Part shown: positions 1-10,659 of the stretch, in pieces
Position numbering within the stretch: the stretch's first letter is position 1
Layout of the letters: every line of letters begins with the position of its first letter
Assembly: GCA_051846895.1 (NCBI GenBank)
Contig: JBPYCQ010000009.1
Location: 1-64,000, forward strand
Source: CALKAL01 sp051846895
GTDB taxonomy: Bacteria > Bacillota > Bacilli > Bacillales > Alkalibacillaceae
Reading direction: 5' to 3'
DNA length: 64,000 nt
The notes under the pieces: model-generated
The model's input: only the letters and a program-made list of their open reading frames with translations
Databases searched by the model: none
What the model was told of the DNA's origin: nothing
Position numbers and translations under genes: made by a program

Positions 1-62
1 GGGATCGAACCGCTGACCTCCTGCGTGCAAGGCAGGCGCTCTCCCAGCTGAGCTAAGGCCCC
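1..62 (-). tRNA. tRNA-Ala(UGC), 3' end cut by window edge
   Basis: Read on the minus strand, the sequence starts GGGGCCTTAGCTCAGCTGG, the typical acceptor and D arm of tRNA-Ala, and has an anticodon loop CTTGCAC giving anticodon UGC. The last bases of the T arm and acceptor lie before position 1. It is in the 16S-23S spacer next to tRNA-Ile, the usual Ile-Ala spacer pair; the 23S gene must lie outside the window. Confidence 0.95.
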
Positions 63-78
63 ATATTGAGTATTGAGA

Positions 79-155
<77 letters not shown>

Positions 156-258
156 ATCTCTTAAACAATTAATCTATTAGAAGATAAAATAAGAAGAGGA
201 ATGAGTATAGACTTCAACCCTTCAAAACTAAACAAAATAGCGCTGTAATCTTAATTAA

Positions 259-1828
<1,570 letters not shown>

Positions 1829-1943
1829 AGTTAAGTTTGATTGGCTTCTTTTGTTTTACTTCCGTTTTTTTCCCCAATCCTAGAAAAAATCCGGAATTGA
1901 CTACAGGCTATTTTGTTTAGTTTTCAAGGTTCAAATTCTTTAA

Positions 1944-1960
1944 CGCCACTCAAAATGGCG
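1944..1960 (-). other. short hairpin in rRNA leader
   Basis: CGCCA and TGGCG form a 5-bp stem with a 7-nt loop between the rRNA promoter and the mature 16S 5' end. It lies in the expected transcribed leader; a role in processing or antitermination is only a guess. Confidence 0.4.
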
Positions 1961-1968
1961 ACTTTATT

Positions 1969-1997
1969 AATATAACATTTATTAAACCTAATGTCAA
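1969..1997 (-). promoter_or_regulatory. sigma-A promoter of the rRNA operon
   Basis: On the minus strand a perfect -35 TTGACA (1992-1997) is followed after exactly 17 bp by TATATT (1969-1974), one base from consensus. It lies about 140 bp upstream of mature 16S, the normal leader length. A second tandem promoter was looked for up to 2280 and not seen. Confidence 0.85.
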
Positions 1998-2278
1998 ACC
2001 TTTTTTTGATTATTTCTAAAGAAGATTGACACCTATATTTTCTAGTTATTTAAAAACAAATATTTAGATGTTTGTTCTAACTTAACTAGAATTTTTCTTA
2101 CGCTAAATTAAGCAGTTATTCTTTTAATTTCTTACGCCACTTGTTTAAGCAGCGATTAATAATTTATCATGGATTTAAACATTTGACAACACTTTTATCA
2201 AAGTAATTTTATTCTGAATTTTTAACACTTTTATCCCTAATTAAAAGTATGTACAATAGACTACATTATAATTAGAAA
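1998..2278. other. AT-rich spacer between rRNA promoter and lysS terminator
   Basis: No coding sequence is seen. An imperfect inverted repeat spans 2040-2091, with arms TTCTAGTTA and TAACTAGAA and a second inner pair AAACAAAT/ATGTTTGTT. Two loosely similar blocks beginning CTTACGC occur at 2097 and 2131. The function is unknown; the stretch may insulate the rRNA operon from lysS transcription. Confidence 0.5.
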
Positions 2279-2318
2279 AGGCTATTTGCTCCCTATTAAT
2301 ATAGTTTGCAAATAGCCT
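2279..2318 (-). terminator. Rho-independent terminator after lysS
   Basis: GGCTATTTGC and GCAAATAGCC form a 10-bp stem with an 18-nt loop. On the minus strand the stem is followed by TTTTCTAATT. It lies 42 bp beyond the lysS stop. Confidence 0.85.
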
Positions 2319-2359
2319 TCTTATATATACGTATTAATTTTACATATGTTCTATATGCA

Positions 2360-3844
2360 TTAAGAACGATTTCTCATCTGTGGGAACAATAGCACATCAC
2401 GAATGGATGGCGAATCTGTTAATAGCATAATTAAACGATCGATCCCAATTCCTAAACCACCTGTTGGAGGTAAACCGTATTCTAATGCTTCAATGAAGTC
2501 ATCATCCATTAGATGTGCTTCGTCATTTCCTTGTTCACGCTCTTTTAGCTGCTCTTCAAAACGTGCACGCTGATCAATTGGGTCATTTAATTCAGAAAAG
2601 GCATTCGCATGTTCTCTACCTACTATAAATAATTCAAACCGATCTGTGAAACGTGGATCATCACTATTTTTCTTTGCAAGTGGAGAAATCTCTACAGGAT
2701 GACCATATATGAAAGTTGGCTGAATTAAAGTTTCTTCTACTTTCTGCTCAAAGAATTCGTTAAGCACATGACCGTATTGCATATGATCATCTATTTCAAC
2801 ACCATGTTCTTTAGCTAAAGCACGCGCTTCTTCATCCGTCATCTCTTTCCAAAAGTCAACACCAGTAACTTCCTTCACAGCATCAACCATATGCCACCTC
2901 TTCCAACGTGGCGTTAAATCAACTTCAACATCACCATAAGTCACTTTTGTTGTACCTAATACTTCTTCGGCAATGTGAGCGATTAACTGTTCGGTTAATT
3001 CCATAATATCCTTATAATCAGCATATGCTTCGTATAATTCAATCATTGTAAACTCAGGGTTATGTCTAGTCGAAACCCCTTCATTACGGAATACACGTCC
3101 GATTTCGTATACTTTTTCTAAGCCACCAACAATTAATCGTTTTAAATGTAGCTCGATGGCTATACGCATATAAAGCGGAATATCCAACGCGTTATGATGT
3201 GTTACAAACGGCCTTGCTGATGCTCCACCAGGAATAGAGTGCATCATCGGCGTTTCGACTTCCAAAAAGCCCTTCTCATCTAGATAACGACGCATAGATT
3301 GAATGATTTTACTACGCAAAATAAACGTATCGCGACTATCTGGATTCGTAATTAAATCTAAGTAACGTTGGCGATAACGTTGTTCAACGTCTTTTAATCC
3401 GTGATACTTTTCAGGTAATGGTCGCAAAGACTTCGTTAATAATGTAAATTCATTAGCTTTTACAGACAATTCGCCGACATTTGTTTTAAAAACGACACCT
3501 GTGACTCCAACAATATCACCTAAATCAGCTTGCTTAAACAATTCATATGATTCTTCACCAACACTATCTTTACGCACGTATAATTGGATTTGTCCACCTA
3601 AATCTTGAATATGAGCAAATCCCGCTTTCCCTTTTCCTCGTTTAGTCATAATACGCCCAGCAATTGTAACTGAATCGTTTTTCTCTTCAAGTTCTTCCTT
3701 ACTATATGAATCGTAAGCTTTAATAATTTCGTCGGATAGATGTGTTCGTTCGAAACGTCCACCGAAGACGTTAACACCTTTTTCTTGTAGGTCATGCAGT
3801 TTATCTATCCGCGTCTGCATTTGATCATTGATTTCTTCAGACAC
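2360..3844 (-). CDS. lysS: Lysyl-tRNA synthetase, class II
   Basis: The enzyme attaches lysine to tRNA-Lys in the cytoplasm. In the longest frame (497 aa) an N-terminal OB-fold anticodon-binding domain (about 60-150) precedes the class II core: motif 2 around FRNEGVSTRHNPEF (255-268) and motif 3 GLGIGIDRL near 466. Length and sequence match Bacillus LysS throughout. A GTG at 3853 is possible, but the GTG at 3844 (three codons in) is preferred because GGGGTGA lies 5 nt before it, while this same signal overlaps the upstream GTG. In B. subtilis dusB precedes lysS; here 387 bp of apparently non-coding DNA separates it from folK, so it is probably transcribed alone. Confidence 0.97.
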   Translation of the reverse strand: MSEEINDQMQTRIDKLHDLQEKGVNVFGGRFERTHLSDEIIKAYDSYSKEELEEKNDSVTIAGRIMTKRGKGKAGFAHIQDLGGQIQLYVRKDSVGEESYELFKQADLGDIVGVTGVVFKTNVGELSVKANEFTLLTKSLRPLPEKYHGLKDVEQRYRQRYLDLITNPDSRDTFILRSKIIQSMRRYLDEKGFLEVETPMMHSIPGGASARPFVTHHNALDIPLYMRIAIELHLKRLIVGGLEKVYEIGRVFRNEGVSTRHNPEFTMIELYEAYADYKDIMELTEQLIAHIAEEVLGTTKVTYGDVEVDLTPRWKRWHMVDAVKEVTGVDFWKEMTDEEARALAKEHGVEIDDHMQYGHVLNEFFEQKVEETLIQPTFIYGHPVEISPLAKKNSDDPRFTDRFELFIVGREHANAFSELNDPIDQRARFEEQLKEREQGNDEAHLMDDDFIEALEYGLPPTGGLGIGIDRLIMLLTDSPSIRDVLLFPQMRNRS

Positions 3845-3853
3845 TAAACTCAC

Positions 3854-4240
3854 CCCGTATTAATATTTAAAAACCTTCCTGATTAAGCGCTATTTCCTAC
3901 TATAATAGGAATAAATAAATATTTTTAAACATGTAATGCTTTAGCTACTCATTTGGATTTTTCAGCATAATCCTCTAAGGTTTTAACTGATTGATTATCA
4001 CTTCATTTTTGTTTATACGTTTTCTAACTTTATCATTCCCTTTAAGACCTTTCAAGTACTATCACGCGTGCTTTCGTATTACCGAAGCGACTTTCTGATC
4101 ACACTAAAGTTTGAACTGAACGTTCCTGAAGACGACATCTTCCCCTTTAGATAATTAGACTGATAAAGAATCCCCAAACTCAAGCAAATTCAATTAACTA
4201 TTCTACCGCGCCAATTAAATATCTATCTTCCTTCTCATGA
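3854..4240. other. Gap without a visible gene (usual place of yazB/dusB)
   Basis: No open frame with a ribosome site is seen on either strand, and no recognisable remnant of the HTH protein YazB or of DusB. A near-perfect palindrome CCTACTATAATAGG lies at 3897-3910. On the minus strand its TATTAT half could be a weak -10 (with TTTAAA 16 bp upstream) for lysS. No T-box signature was found. Confidence 0.5.
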
Positions 4241-4723
4241 CTATTGATACATCTCAACTTCTAAAAGGTCTTTCTCAGACAGCTCAGAAAGCAGACTACT
4301 CACAGATTGACCATTTATTAATAAATGTTGATTAATTTCATGAAGTGGTACAAGTACAAAAGCCCGCTCATGCATCCGTGGATGAGGAATCGTTAATTTA
4401 TCCGTATGTACCCTCTCATTATTAAACAGTAACACGTCTAAGTCAATTGTTCTTGGTCCAAAACGAATATGTCGCGTTCTTCCTAATTCTTTTTCAATGG
4501 ATTGGCAAATATTTAATAAATCAAAAGGACTTAATTCCGTTTTGACAAGAATAACTTGATTAAGAAAGTCATTTTGATCTACATAACCAACTGGCTTCGT
4601 CACATAAACCGATGATTTCTTAAATATCTTTATACCTTGCTCTTCCAGTGCAGTACAGGCATCATTTAAAAACTTTTCCCGCGGCTCAATATTTGACCCT
4701 AAAGCAATATAAACATCATTCAT
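4241..4723 (-). CDS. folK: HPPK, 6-hydroxymethyl-7,8-dihydropterin pyrophosphokinase
   Basis: It transfers pyrophosphate from ATP to 6-hydroxymethyl-dihydropterin, the step before dihydropteroate synthase in folate synthesis. The 160-aa protein has ALGSNI (7-12), the signature FGPRTIDLDVLLF (88-100) with the metal-binding DLD, and PHPRMHERAF (114-123). This is family length. It overlaps folB by 8 bp and is last in the folP-folB-folK cluster, so translational coupling is likely. Confidence 0.97.
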   Translation of the reverse strand: MNDVYIALGSNIEPREKFLNDACTALEEQGIKIFKKSSVYVTKPVGYVDQNDFLNQVILVKTELSPFDLLNICQSIEKELGRTRHIRFGPRTIDLDVLLFNNERVHTDKLTIPHPRMHERAFVLVPLHEINQHLLINGQSVSSLLSELSEKDLLEVEMYQ

Positions 4724-5087
4724 AATAAGACTTCTCCCGGTAAATTTCTACAGCTACTGTATCATAATAACCTGGGATTGGAGGACCCGGCTTGGTTACT
4801 TTTACTTCTACTGCTTCCAACAAATTAAACGACATAAATAATTGCTTTGCTATCTCTTCGACTACAGCTTCAAGTAAATTTTTTGCTTCTCCCTCAACAA
4901 CTCGTTGAACGATTTCGTACACTTGTCCATAATGAATACTGTCATTCATCTCATCAGTTTGTCCTGCTTTTTTCAAGTCACACATAAGCTTCAAATCTAC
5001 AATAAAACGTTGGCCAAGCTTGTTCTCTTCCGGATATAGTCCATGGTAACCGTAAAACATAAGACCGTTTAATAAAATTTTATCCAT
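4716..5087 (-). CDS. folB: Dihydroneopterin aldolase
   Basis: It cleaves 7,8-dihydroneopterin to 6-hydroxymethyl-dihydropterin and glycolaldehyde. The 123-aa protein carries YGYHGLYPEE (12-21) with the substrate-binding glutamate and VTKPGPPIPGY (97-107) with the catalytic lysine. The start codon overlaps the folP stop by one base and its end overlaps folK by 8 bp, the tight packing of a single translation unit. Confidence 0.97.
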   Translation of the reverse strand: MDKILLNGLMFYGYHGLYPEENKLGQRFIVDLKLMCDLKKAGQTDEMNDSIHYGQVYEIVQRVVEGEAKNLLEAVVEEIAKQLFMSFNLLEAVEVKVTKPGPPIPGYYDTVAVEIYREKSYYE

Positions 5088-5917
5088 TATAAATAGCCAC
5101 CTTTGCCGATCATTGCGTCCATCATTCGAGTGGCACGTGTCACCTCTTTCACATCATGAACTCGAACGATTTCAACACCTTGTTGAATACCATAACAAAC
5201 CGTTGCCATTGTACCCTCTAATCGGTCATCAACTGGTAAGTCTAACACGCCACCTATCAATGACTTTCTAGACGTTCCTAATAAAATTGGGTAGCCTAAC
5301 GATTTTAATTCATGTAAACGACGCATGACGAGTAAGTTTTGTTCAAACGTTTTTCCAAAACCTATTCCAGGGTCAAGAATGATTTTTGCATCTTCAACTC
5401 CATGCTTTTTTGCAATTTCAATACTTTCAAAAAGACTACGTTTCATATCTTCAATCAAATCATCATAAGTGGGAACGTCTTGATTGTGCATTAAGACAAT
5501 CGGTGCATCATAGGACTTCGCGACAGCGCTGATTTCGGGATCTTTTTTTGCTCCCCAAATGTCGTTAATGATTGATGCGCCCGCTTTAAGTGCTGCATCA
5601 GCCGTTTTCGCTTTATAAGTATCAATTGAAATTGGTATAGGAACCTTATTGTTCATTTCTTGAATAATAGGGACAACTCGGTCAATCTCTTCCGTAACCG
5701 TCACTGGCTTATGTCCCGGTCTAGTTGACTCACCACCGATATCAATAATATGCGCCCCGTCTTTAACTAACTGTTCTCCGTGCTTAAGCGCAAACTCAAG
5801 TTCGTCAAATTTCCCGCCATCAGAAAAAGAATCTGGAGTCACATTTAAAATCCCCATGATTAATGTTTCTTGGTCTAAATGTAAAACGTGTTGGTCCCTT
5901 ACACGTATTGTGCGCAT
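5087..5917 (-). CDS. folP: Dihydropteroate synthase
   Basis: It condenses p-aminobenzoate with hydroxymethyl-dihydropterin pyrophosphate and is the sulfonamide target. The 276-aa TIM barrel shows MGILNVTPDSFSDGG (21-35), DIGGESTRPG (59-68), LDPGIGFGKT (181-190) and LLGTSRKS (212-219). An AGGGGAG site precedes the ATG. In B. subtilis cysK and the pab genes, which supply p-aminobenzoate, lie between hslO and folP; here hslO is only 12 bp upstream, so p-aminobenzoate must come from genes elsewhere or from outside. Confidence 0.97.
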   Translation of the reverse strand: MRTIRVRDQHVLHLDQETLIMGILNVTPDSFSDGGKFDELEFALKHGEQLVKDGAHIIDIGGESTRPGHKPVTVTEEIDRVVPIIQEMNNKVPIPISIDTYKAKTADAALKAGASIINDIWGAKKDPEISAVAKSYDAPIVLMHNQDVPTYDDLIEDMKRSLFESIEIAKKHGVEDAKIILDPGIGFGKTFEQNLLVMRRLHELKSLGYPILLGTSRKSLIGGVLDLPVDDRLEGTMATVCYGIQQGVEIVRVHDVKEVTRATRMMDAMIGKGGYL

Positions 5918-5929
5918 TTATTTCTCCCC

Positions 5930-6799
5930 TTACTGTTTTAAAGCTTCTAATTCTTCTACGGTTAAGTAATATTTTTCATTACAAAAATGACAGACTGCTT
6001 CAGCGCCTTCGTCTTCACGAATCATTGCATCAATCTCATCATTACCTAATCCGGAAATCGCATTTTCAATTCTTTCTTTGGAACACTGACATTTAAACAC
6101 AACTTCCTGTTTATCTAACAACTTCCACCCATCATCCCCGAAAAATTTACTTAATATATCTTCAGGTGTATAACCATCACGAATCATCGCCGAAATAGCA
6201 GGGACTTCTTGAAGTTTTTGTTCAATAAGAGAAATCGTTTCGTCTGTCGCGCCCGGCATCATTTGAATAATAAAGCCACCACTTGCTAAAATAGACAAAT
6301 CCGGATTTACTAAAACCCCCGCACCGACAGCTGAGGGTACTTGTTCAGAAGACGCAAAATAATAGGTGAAATCTTCACTTACTTCTCCTGAAACAATAGG
6401 GACTGACCCTGTAAAATTATTTTTTAACCCTAAGTCTTTGGCGACACTTAATGTTCCGCTTGTTCCAACTGCTCGTCTAACATCAAGTTTACCTTGTTCA
6501 TTTAAATCAAAATCGACATGTGGATTTTTAACGTATCCTCTCACTTCACCTTTTGCATTACTATCAGCAATAATAGCTCCCATTGGGCCATTACCTTCTA
6601 ATTTAATCGTTAATTTATCTTCACCTTTAAGCATAGCACCCATCATCGCAGCTATGGTCACTGTACGTCCAAGAGCAGCAGATGCTGTCGCCCATGTATC
6701 CTGACGTTTACACGTTTCGTTAACTAATTCTGTTGAGCGAATGGCGTATGCACGCACCGTATCATTAAAGGCTGTTGATTTTATTAAATAATCAGTCAC
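5930..6799 (-). CDS. hslO: Redox-regulated chaperone Hsp33
   Basis: Hsp33 is a holdase that switches on under oxidative stress when its zinc cysteines form disulfides. The C-terminus shows the CXC (KCQCSKERI) and CXXC (VCHFCNEKY) zinc ligands; the N-terminal part matches Bacillus HslO throughout. The GTG at 6799 is preferred (AAGGG 8 nt before it) over a GTG three codons upstream at 6808. The reading frame nearly touches the coaX stop, so the two are co-transcribed. Confidence 0.95.
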   Translation of the reverse strand: MTDYLIKSTAFNDTVRAYAIRSTELVNETCKRQDTWATASAALGRTVTIAAMMGAMLKGEDKLTIKLEGNGPMGAIIADSNAKGEVRGYVKNPHVDFDLNEQGKLDVRRAVGTSGTLSVAKDLGLKNNFTGSVPIVSGEVSEDFTYYFASSEQVPSAVGAGVLVNPDLSILASGGFIIQMMPGATDETISLIEQKLQEVPAISAMIRDGYTPEDILSKFFGDDGWKLLDKQEVVFKCQCSKERIENAISGLGNDEIDAMIREDEGAEAVCHFCNEKYYLTVEELEALKQ

Positions 6800-6800
6800 G

Positions 6801-7586
6801 TTATTCACCCTTTTTATTCGTATTCGTTAAATAGATTTCATAAAGGCCTACTAAAGTTAATGCAGAATCAACATGATCAATTTCATCAGATCCTTTTGCA
6901 ATCAATGGCGCTAAGCCACCTGTAGCAATAACCGTTGGCGTTTGGTTGGCTCTTTCTTTCATAAGTCTAACAATTTCATCAACTTGTCCACAATAACCGT
7001 AGAAAATACCCGATTGCATCGCTTCAACAGTTGACGTGCCAACAACATCTTTTGGACGAGTAATTTCTATACGTGGTAATTTAGCCGCTTTTTTATATAA
7101 AGCTTCTGTTGAAATACCAATTCCAGGCGCAATGGCTCCTCCCTCATATTCACCTAATTCATTAACATAACAATAAGTCGTAGCTGTTCCAAAGTCGATA
7201 ATAACAAGTGGTGTTCCATACTGCTTAATCGCTCCTACCGCGTTAACAATACGGTCTGCACCAATTTCTTTCGGGTTTGGATATTTCATTTTTAAATTTG
7301 TCTTGACCGTTTCCTTACCAACGATTAAAGGTTTAATTTTAAAATAGCGTTCGCACATTTTTTCTAATGAAAACATAATCGGCGGAACAACAGATGAAAT
7401 AATTACTCCGGAAAAATCAGAAAATATAATACCTTCATGTTGTAATAACGCTTTGACTTCCATAGCATATTCATCTTCAGTCTTATGACGATTTGTCGCT
7501 ATTCGCCACTGATATGTTAGTTTCCCATTTTCGAAGACACCTAATACCGTATTTGTATTTCCTACATCCAATACGAAGATCATCAT
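6801..7586 (-). CDS. coaX: Type III pantothenate kinase
   Basis: It phosphorylates pantothenate in the first step of coenzyme A synthesis. The 261-aa ASKHA-fold protein shows DVGNTNTVLGV (7-17) for phosphate binding, GADRIVNAVGA and VIIDFGTATT, all signatures of the CoaX type. Two ATG codons are adjacent (7586 and 7583) and the ribosome site is weak, so the exact start is unsure by one codon. It is first in a coaX-hslO-folPBK cluster. Confidence 0.95.
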   Translation of the reverse strand: MMIFVLDVGNTNTVLGVFENGKLTYQWRIATNRHKTEDEYAMEVKALLQHEGIIFSDFSGVIISSVVPPIMFSLEKMCERYFKIKPLIVGKETVKTNLKMKYPNPKEIGADRIVNAVGAIKQYGTPLVIIDFGTATTYCYVNELGEYEGGAIAPGIGISTEALYKKAAKLPRIEITRPKDVVGTSTVEAMQSGIFYGYCGQVDEIVRLMKERANQTPTVIATGGLAPLIAKGSDEIDHVDSALTLVGLYEIYLTNTNKKGE

Positions 7587-7770
7587 TTCACATCATTTCT
7601 ATTAACTTTTTTCAACGTAAATCATATCACAAATCTTAAAATTGTGTCATTTATATGGTTGTTCGTTTAACTTCAAATATTCGATATTTATGTTATCCAT
7701 TTTCAAAATGGGTTAACGTAAGTAACTTTTAGTCTGGCTAAATGATCCGTAGCATACTTTAAGCTGCAGG

Positions 7771-7868
7771 TTTGAACAATCACAGCACCACTTTGAACAA
7801 TTACTACCCAACTTTGAACAATCGCAACCCGTGTTTAGACAATTACACTTCAGCTTTGAACAATCACC
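7771..7868 (+). repeat. Array of 5 repeats, 21-bp period, TTTGAACAAT core
   Basis: Copies start at 7771, 7792, 7813, 7834 and 7855, each exactly 21 bp apart. Four copies have TTTGAACAAT, and the fourth reads TTTAGACAAT. The following 11 bases are loosely conserved (about YRCANCYCAAC). The array lies in the coaX-ftsH gap, whose remaining part (7587-7770) shows nothing recognisable. The same core recurs at 42509 and 49185. The function is unknown. Confidence 0.9.
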
Positions 7869-7902
7869 TTAGCCAATGCGATTTCAACGCACATTGAACC
7901 AA

Positions 7903-7938
7903 AACAAAAAACTGCTCCTAATACGTTCTAGGAGCAGT
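7903..7938 (-). terminator. Rho-independent terminator after ftsH
   Basis: ACTGCTCCTA (7911-7920) and TAGGAGCAGT (7929-7938) form a 10-bp stem with an 8-nt loop. On the minus strand it is followed by TTTTTTGTTTTG. It lies 10 bp after the ftsH stop. Confidence 0.92.
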
Positions 7939-7948
7939 TCAATTTTAT

Positions 7949-9988
7949 TTATTCTTTACGTTCGTCATCTGACTTTTCATCATCATTTTGTTCTTGCTGT
8001 TTAGTAGAGTCATCTTCTTGCACTTCTTCTTTAGACTGAATATTTACTTTAACGTCTTTTTCGTTGACGCTTTCAGCTTGGTTGGACTTTTCATCTGTAG
8101 CAGAAGGTCTTTTCACCTCATCACTTGATTGTTCTACTTTCGTTTCTTCAAGTGGTTCCGGTAATTTCCCTTCTTCAAATAGTCCTTTAATTTGTCGAGC
8201 ATCGAGTGTCTCTACTTCTAACAATGTTTGAGCGATTAGTTCTAACTGCTCTTGATGATCAGTTAAAATTTGTTTTGCACGCTCATAACATGTTTTGATA
8301 ATTGATTGAATTTCTTGGTCTATTTCATAAGCTATTTGATCACTATAGTTCGGTTCAGATTGAATGTCGCGACCTAAGAACACTTGACCGCTCGTATTAC
8401 CGAATTGTAATGGGCCTAATTTTTCACTCATACCAAATTCCATTACCATACGGCGAGCGATACTTGTCGCACGCTGGAAGTCATTATGTGCTCCAGTACT
8501 TACTTCACCAAAAGTAATTTCTTCGGCGACACGACCTCCAAGTAAACCAGTGATTTTATCAAGTAACTCAGGCTTTGTCTGGAAGTATCGATCTTCTCTA
8601 GGAAGCATGACAGCATACCCACCAGCCTGCCCGCGTGGAACAATCGTTACTTTATGAACCATATCTGCTTCGTCTAACACCATACCAATGACGGTGTGAC
8701 CACTCTCATGGTAAGCAACAATATTTTTCTCTTTTTTAGAAATAACACGACTTTTCTTCGCTGGCCCTGCAATGACACGGTCAATCGCTTCGTCGACGTG
8801 TCGCATTTCAATTTGTTTTACATCTTCACGAGCTGCAACCAATGCCGCTTCGTTAAGTAAGTTTTCTAAATCTGCACCAGAAAATCCAGGCGTGCGCATT
8901 GCAATTGTTTTTAAATCTACATTTTCAGCAATAGGTTTACCTCTTGCATGAACTTTAAGTATTGCTTCGCGACCTTTAACATCAGGTGTGTTTACTGGAA
9001 TTTGACGGTCAAAACGTCCTGGGCGAAGTAATGCTGGGTCTAAAATATCTGGGCGGTTTGTTGCCGCCATAATGATAATCCCTTCATTAGCCCCGAATCC
9101 GTCCATTTCAACAAGTAGCTGGTTTAACGTTTGTTCACGTTCATCGTGTCCACCACCAACACCAGCCCCACGTTGACGACCAACTGCATCAATCTCATCA
9201 ATAAAGATGATACAAGGTGCATTCTTCTTCGCATTTTCGAATAAATCTCTAACACGTGACGCACCGACACCAACAAACATCTCAACGAAGTCCGAACCAC
9301 TGATTGAGAAGAACGGTACACCCGCTTCACCGGCAACAGCTTTCGCAAGCAATGTTTTACCTGTTCCTGGAGGTCCAACTAAAAGAACACCTTTTGGAAT
9401 TCGCGCTCCAAGTTCAGAGAATTTACGAGGATCTTTTAAGAATTCTACCACTTCAACGAGTTCTTGCTTTTCCTCATCAGCACCAGCAACATCGGTGAAT
9501 TTAGTCTTTTTCTTATCCTCTGTATACATCTTCGCTTTACTCTTACCAAAGTTCATCATGCGGCCACCGCCACCTTGCATTTGGCCGAGTAGGAAGAAGA
9601 ATAAAATAAACAGAATGATAAACGGAATTAACGTTGTAAAAAAGCGTGCCCAAGCGCTTGGTTCTTCCGCTGGTTCCGACGTTAAAACACTTTGCTCTGT
9701 TGCCATGGAAACAATATTGCTAACAACTTCATCTGTTGAAGGAATATTTGTACGAAACGATACTAACTCACCTGCTTTATCAGAGTGATATTCACCTCTG
9801 GCTTCATAGGCGAAGTTCGTATATTGTAAAGTCAAGTGATCAACTTGACCATCTTCTAACGCTTCCATGAAATCATTAAAATTAAGTTGTTCCGTTTCTG
9901 GGGCCGGGTTATTCAACATGCCGACAATCCCAATTAGAACTAGAAAAAGTATAAGATAAAAAATTGTATTTCGGAACACCCGGTTCAT
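7949..9988 (-). CDS. ftsH: ATP-dependent zinc metalloprotease FtsH
   Basis: This membrane-anchored AAA+ protease degrades misfolded membrane proteins and regulatory factors; in B. subtilis it is needed for sporulation. The 679-aa protein has two membrane segments (about 8-25 and 117-135), Walker A GPPGTGKT (205-212), Walker B IIFIDEID (260-267), the second region of homology ending GRFDRQ (about 324-329), and the zinc site HESGH (427-431). The last 65 residues are a highly charged, acidic low-complexity tail. An AGGAGG site lies before the ATG. A weak -10 TAGTAT with TTGAGC 18 bp upstream may serve it in the hprT gap. Confidence 0.98.
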   Translation of the reverse strand: MNRVFRNTIFYLILFLVLIGIVGMLNNPAPETEQLNFNDFMEALEDGQVDHLTLQYTNFAYEARGEYHSDKAGELVSFRTNIPSTDEVVSNIVSMATEQSVLTSEPAEEPSAWARFFTTLIPFIILFILFFFLLGQMQGGGGRMMNFGKSKAKMYTEDKKKTKFTDVAGADEEKQELVEVVEFLKDPRKFSELGARIPKGVLLVGPPGTGKTLLAKAVAGEAGVPFFSISGSDFVEMFVGVGASRVRDLFENAKKNAPCIIFIDEIDAVGRQRGAGVGGGHDEREQTLNQLLVEMDGFGANEGIIIMAATNRPDILDPALLRPGRFDRQIPVNTPDVKGREAILKVHARGKPIAENVDLKTIAMRTPGFSGADLENLLNEAALVAAREDVKQIEMRHVDEAIDRVIAGPAKKSRVISKKEKNIVAYHESGHTVIGMVLDEADMVHKVTIVPRGQAGGYAVMLPREDRYFQTKPELLDKITGLLGGRVAEEITFGEVSTGAHNDFQRATSIARRMVMEFGMSEKLGPLQFGNTSGQVFLGRDIQSEPNYSDQIAYEIDQEIQSIIKTCYERAKQILTDHQEQLELIAQTLLEVETLDARQIKGLFEEGKLPEPLEETKVEQSSDEVKRPSATDEKSNQAESVNEKDVKVNIQSKEEVQEDDSTKQQEQNDDEKSDDERKE

Positions 9989-10108
9989 TACTTACCTCCT
10001 CCTAAGTGACAAAACTAAACTTATACTACCATAATAAAAAACAAAGGCTCAACTGTTATCACTTAAACAGTAAAAAAAAGATTTCTAAGTCGAACCGTGC
10101 CTTTTATT

Positions 10109-10642
10109 TTATGAATATATTTCTGGTTTTAATACTCCTATATAAGGGAGGTTACGATATCTTTCCTCATAGTCTAACCCATAACCTACGACAAAGGCAT
10201 CTGGAACTTCAAAACCGACTAGGTCAGCTTTAATATTAGACTTTCTGCCAGATGGTTTATCAAGAAGTGTCACTATTGTTATTGAATTTGCTTTTCTATA
10301 CTTAAATAGATCAACTAAATAACTTAACGTTAACCCACTATCAATAATATCTTCAATAATTAATAAATCTCTTCCTTCTACAGATGTATTTAAGTCCTTA
10401 ATAATTTTCACTTCACCTGTTGATTTGACACCTTCATAACTTGAAACATCCATAAAGTCCATTTCAATATGTGTATCTACTCGTTTTAAAAGGTCGCTCA
10501 TAAAAGGCATAGCTCCCTTTAGTACACCAATGGCTAAAGGAAACTTTTTATCGAATTTCTCAGTAATTATTTTAGCTAATTCTTTAAGCTTATTTTGTAT
10601 TTCCTCTTCAGTAAATAAAATTTTTTCAATTTCATCATGCAT
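10109..10642 (-). CDS. hprT: Hypoxanthine phosphoribosyltransferase
   Basis: It salvages hypoxanthine and guanine with PRPP. The 177-aa protein carries the PRPP-binding motif LIIEDIIDSGLTL (94-106) and the type I PRTase hood and flap, with the C-terminal YRNLPYIGVL typical of the family. In B. subtilis HprT also contacts TilS and FtsH expression; the tilS-hprT-ftsH order is kept here, with 17 bp between tilS and hprT. Confidence 0.97.
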   Translation of the reverse strand: MHDEIEKILFTEEEIQNKLKELAKIITEKFDKKFPLAIGVLKGAMPFMSDLLKRVDTHIEMDFMDVSSYEGVKSTGEVKIIKDLNTSVEGRDLLIIEDIIDSGLTLSYLVDLFKYRKANSITIVTLLDKPSGRKSNIKADLVGFEVPDAFVVGYGLDYEERYRNLPYIGVLKPEIYS

Positions 10643-10659
10643 TGAAAGGCCCCCTAAAT

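Noticed and set aside
9124..9788. Long frames opposite ftsH
   Set aside because: They are shadows of the ftsH reading frame on the other strand or in another frame, without ribosome sites.
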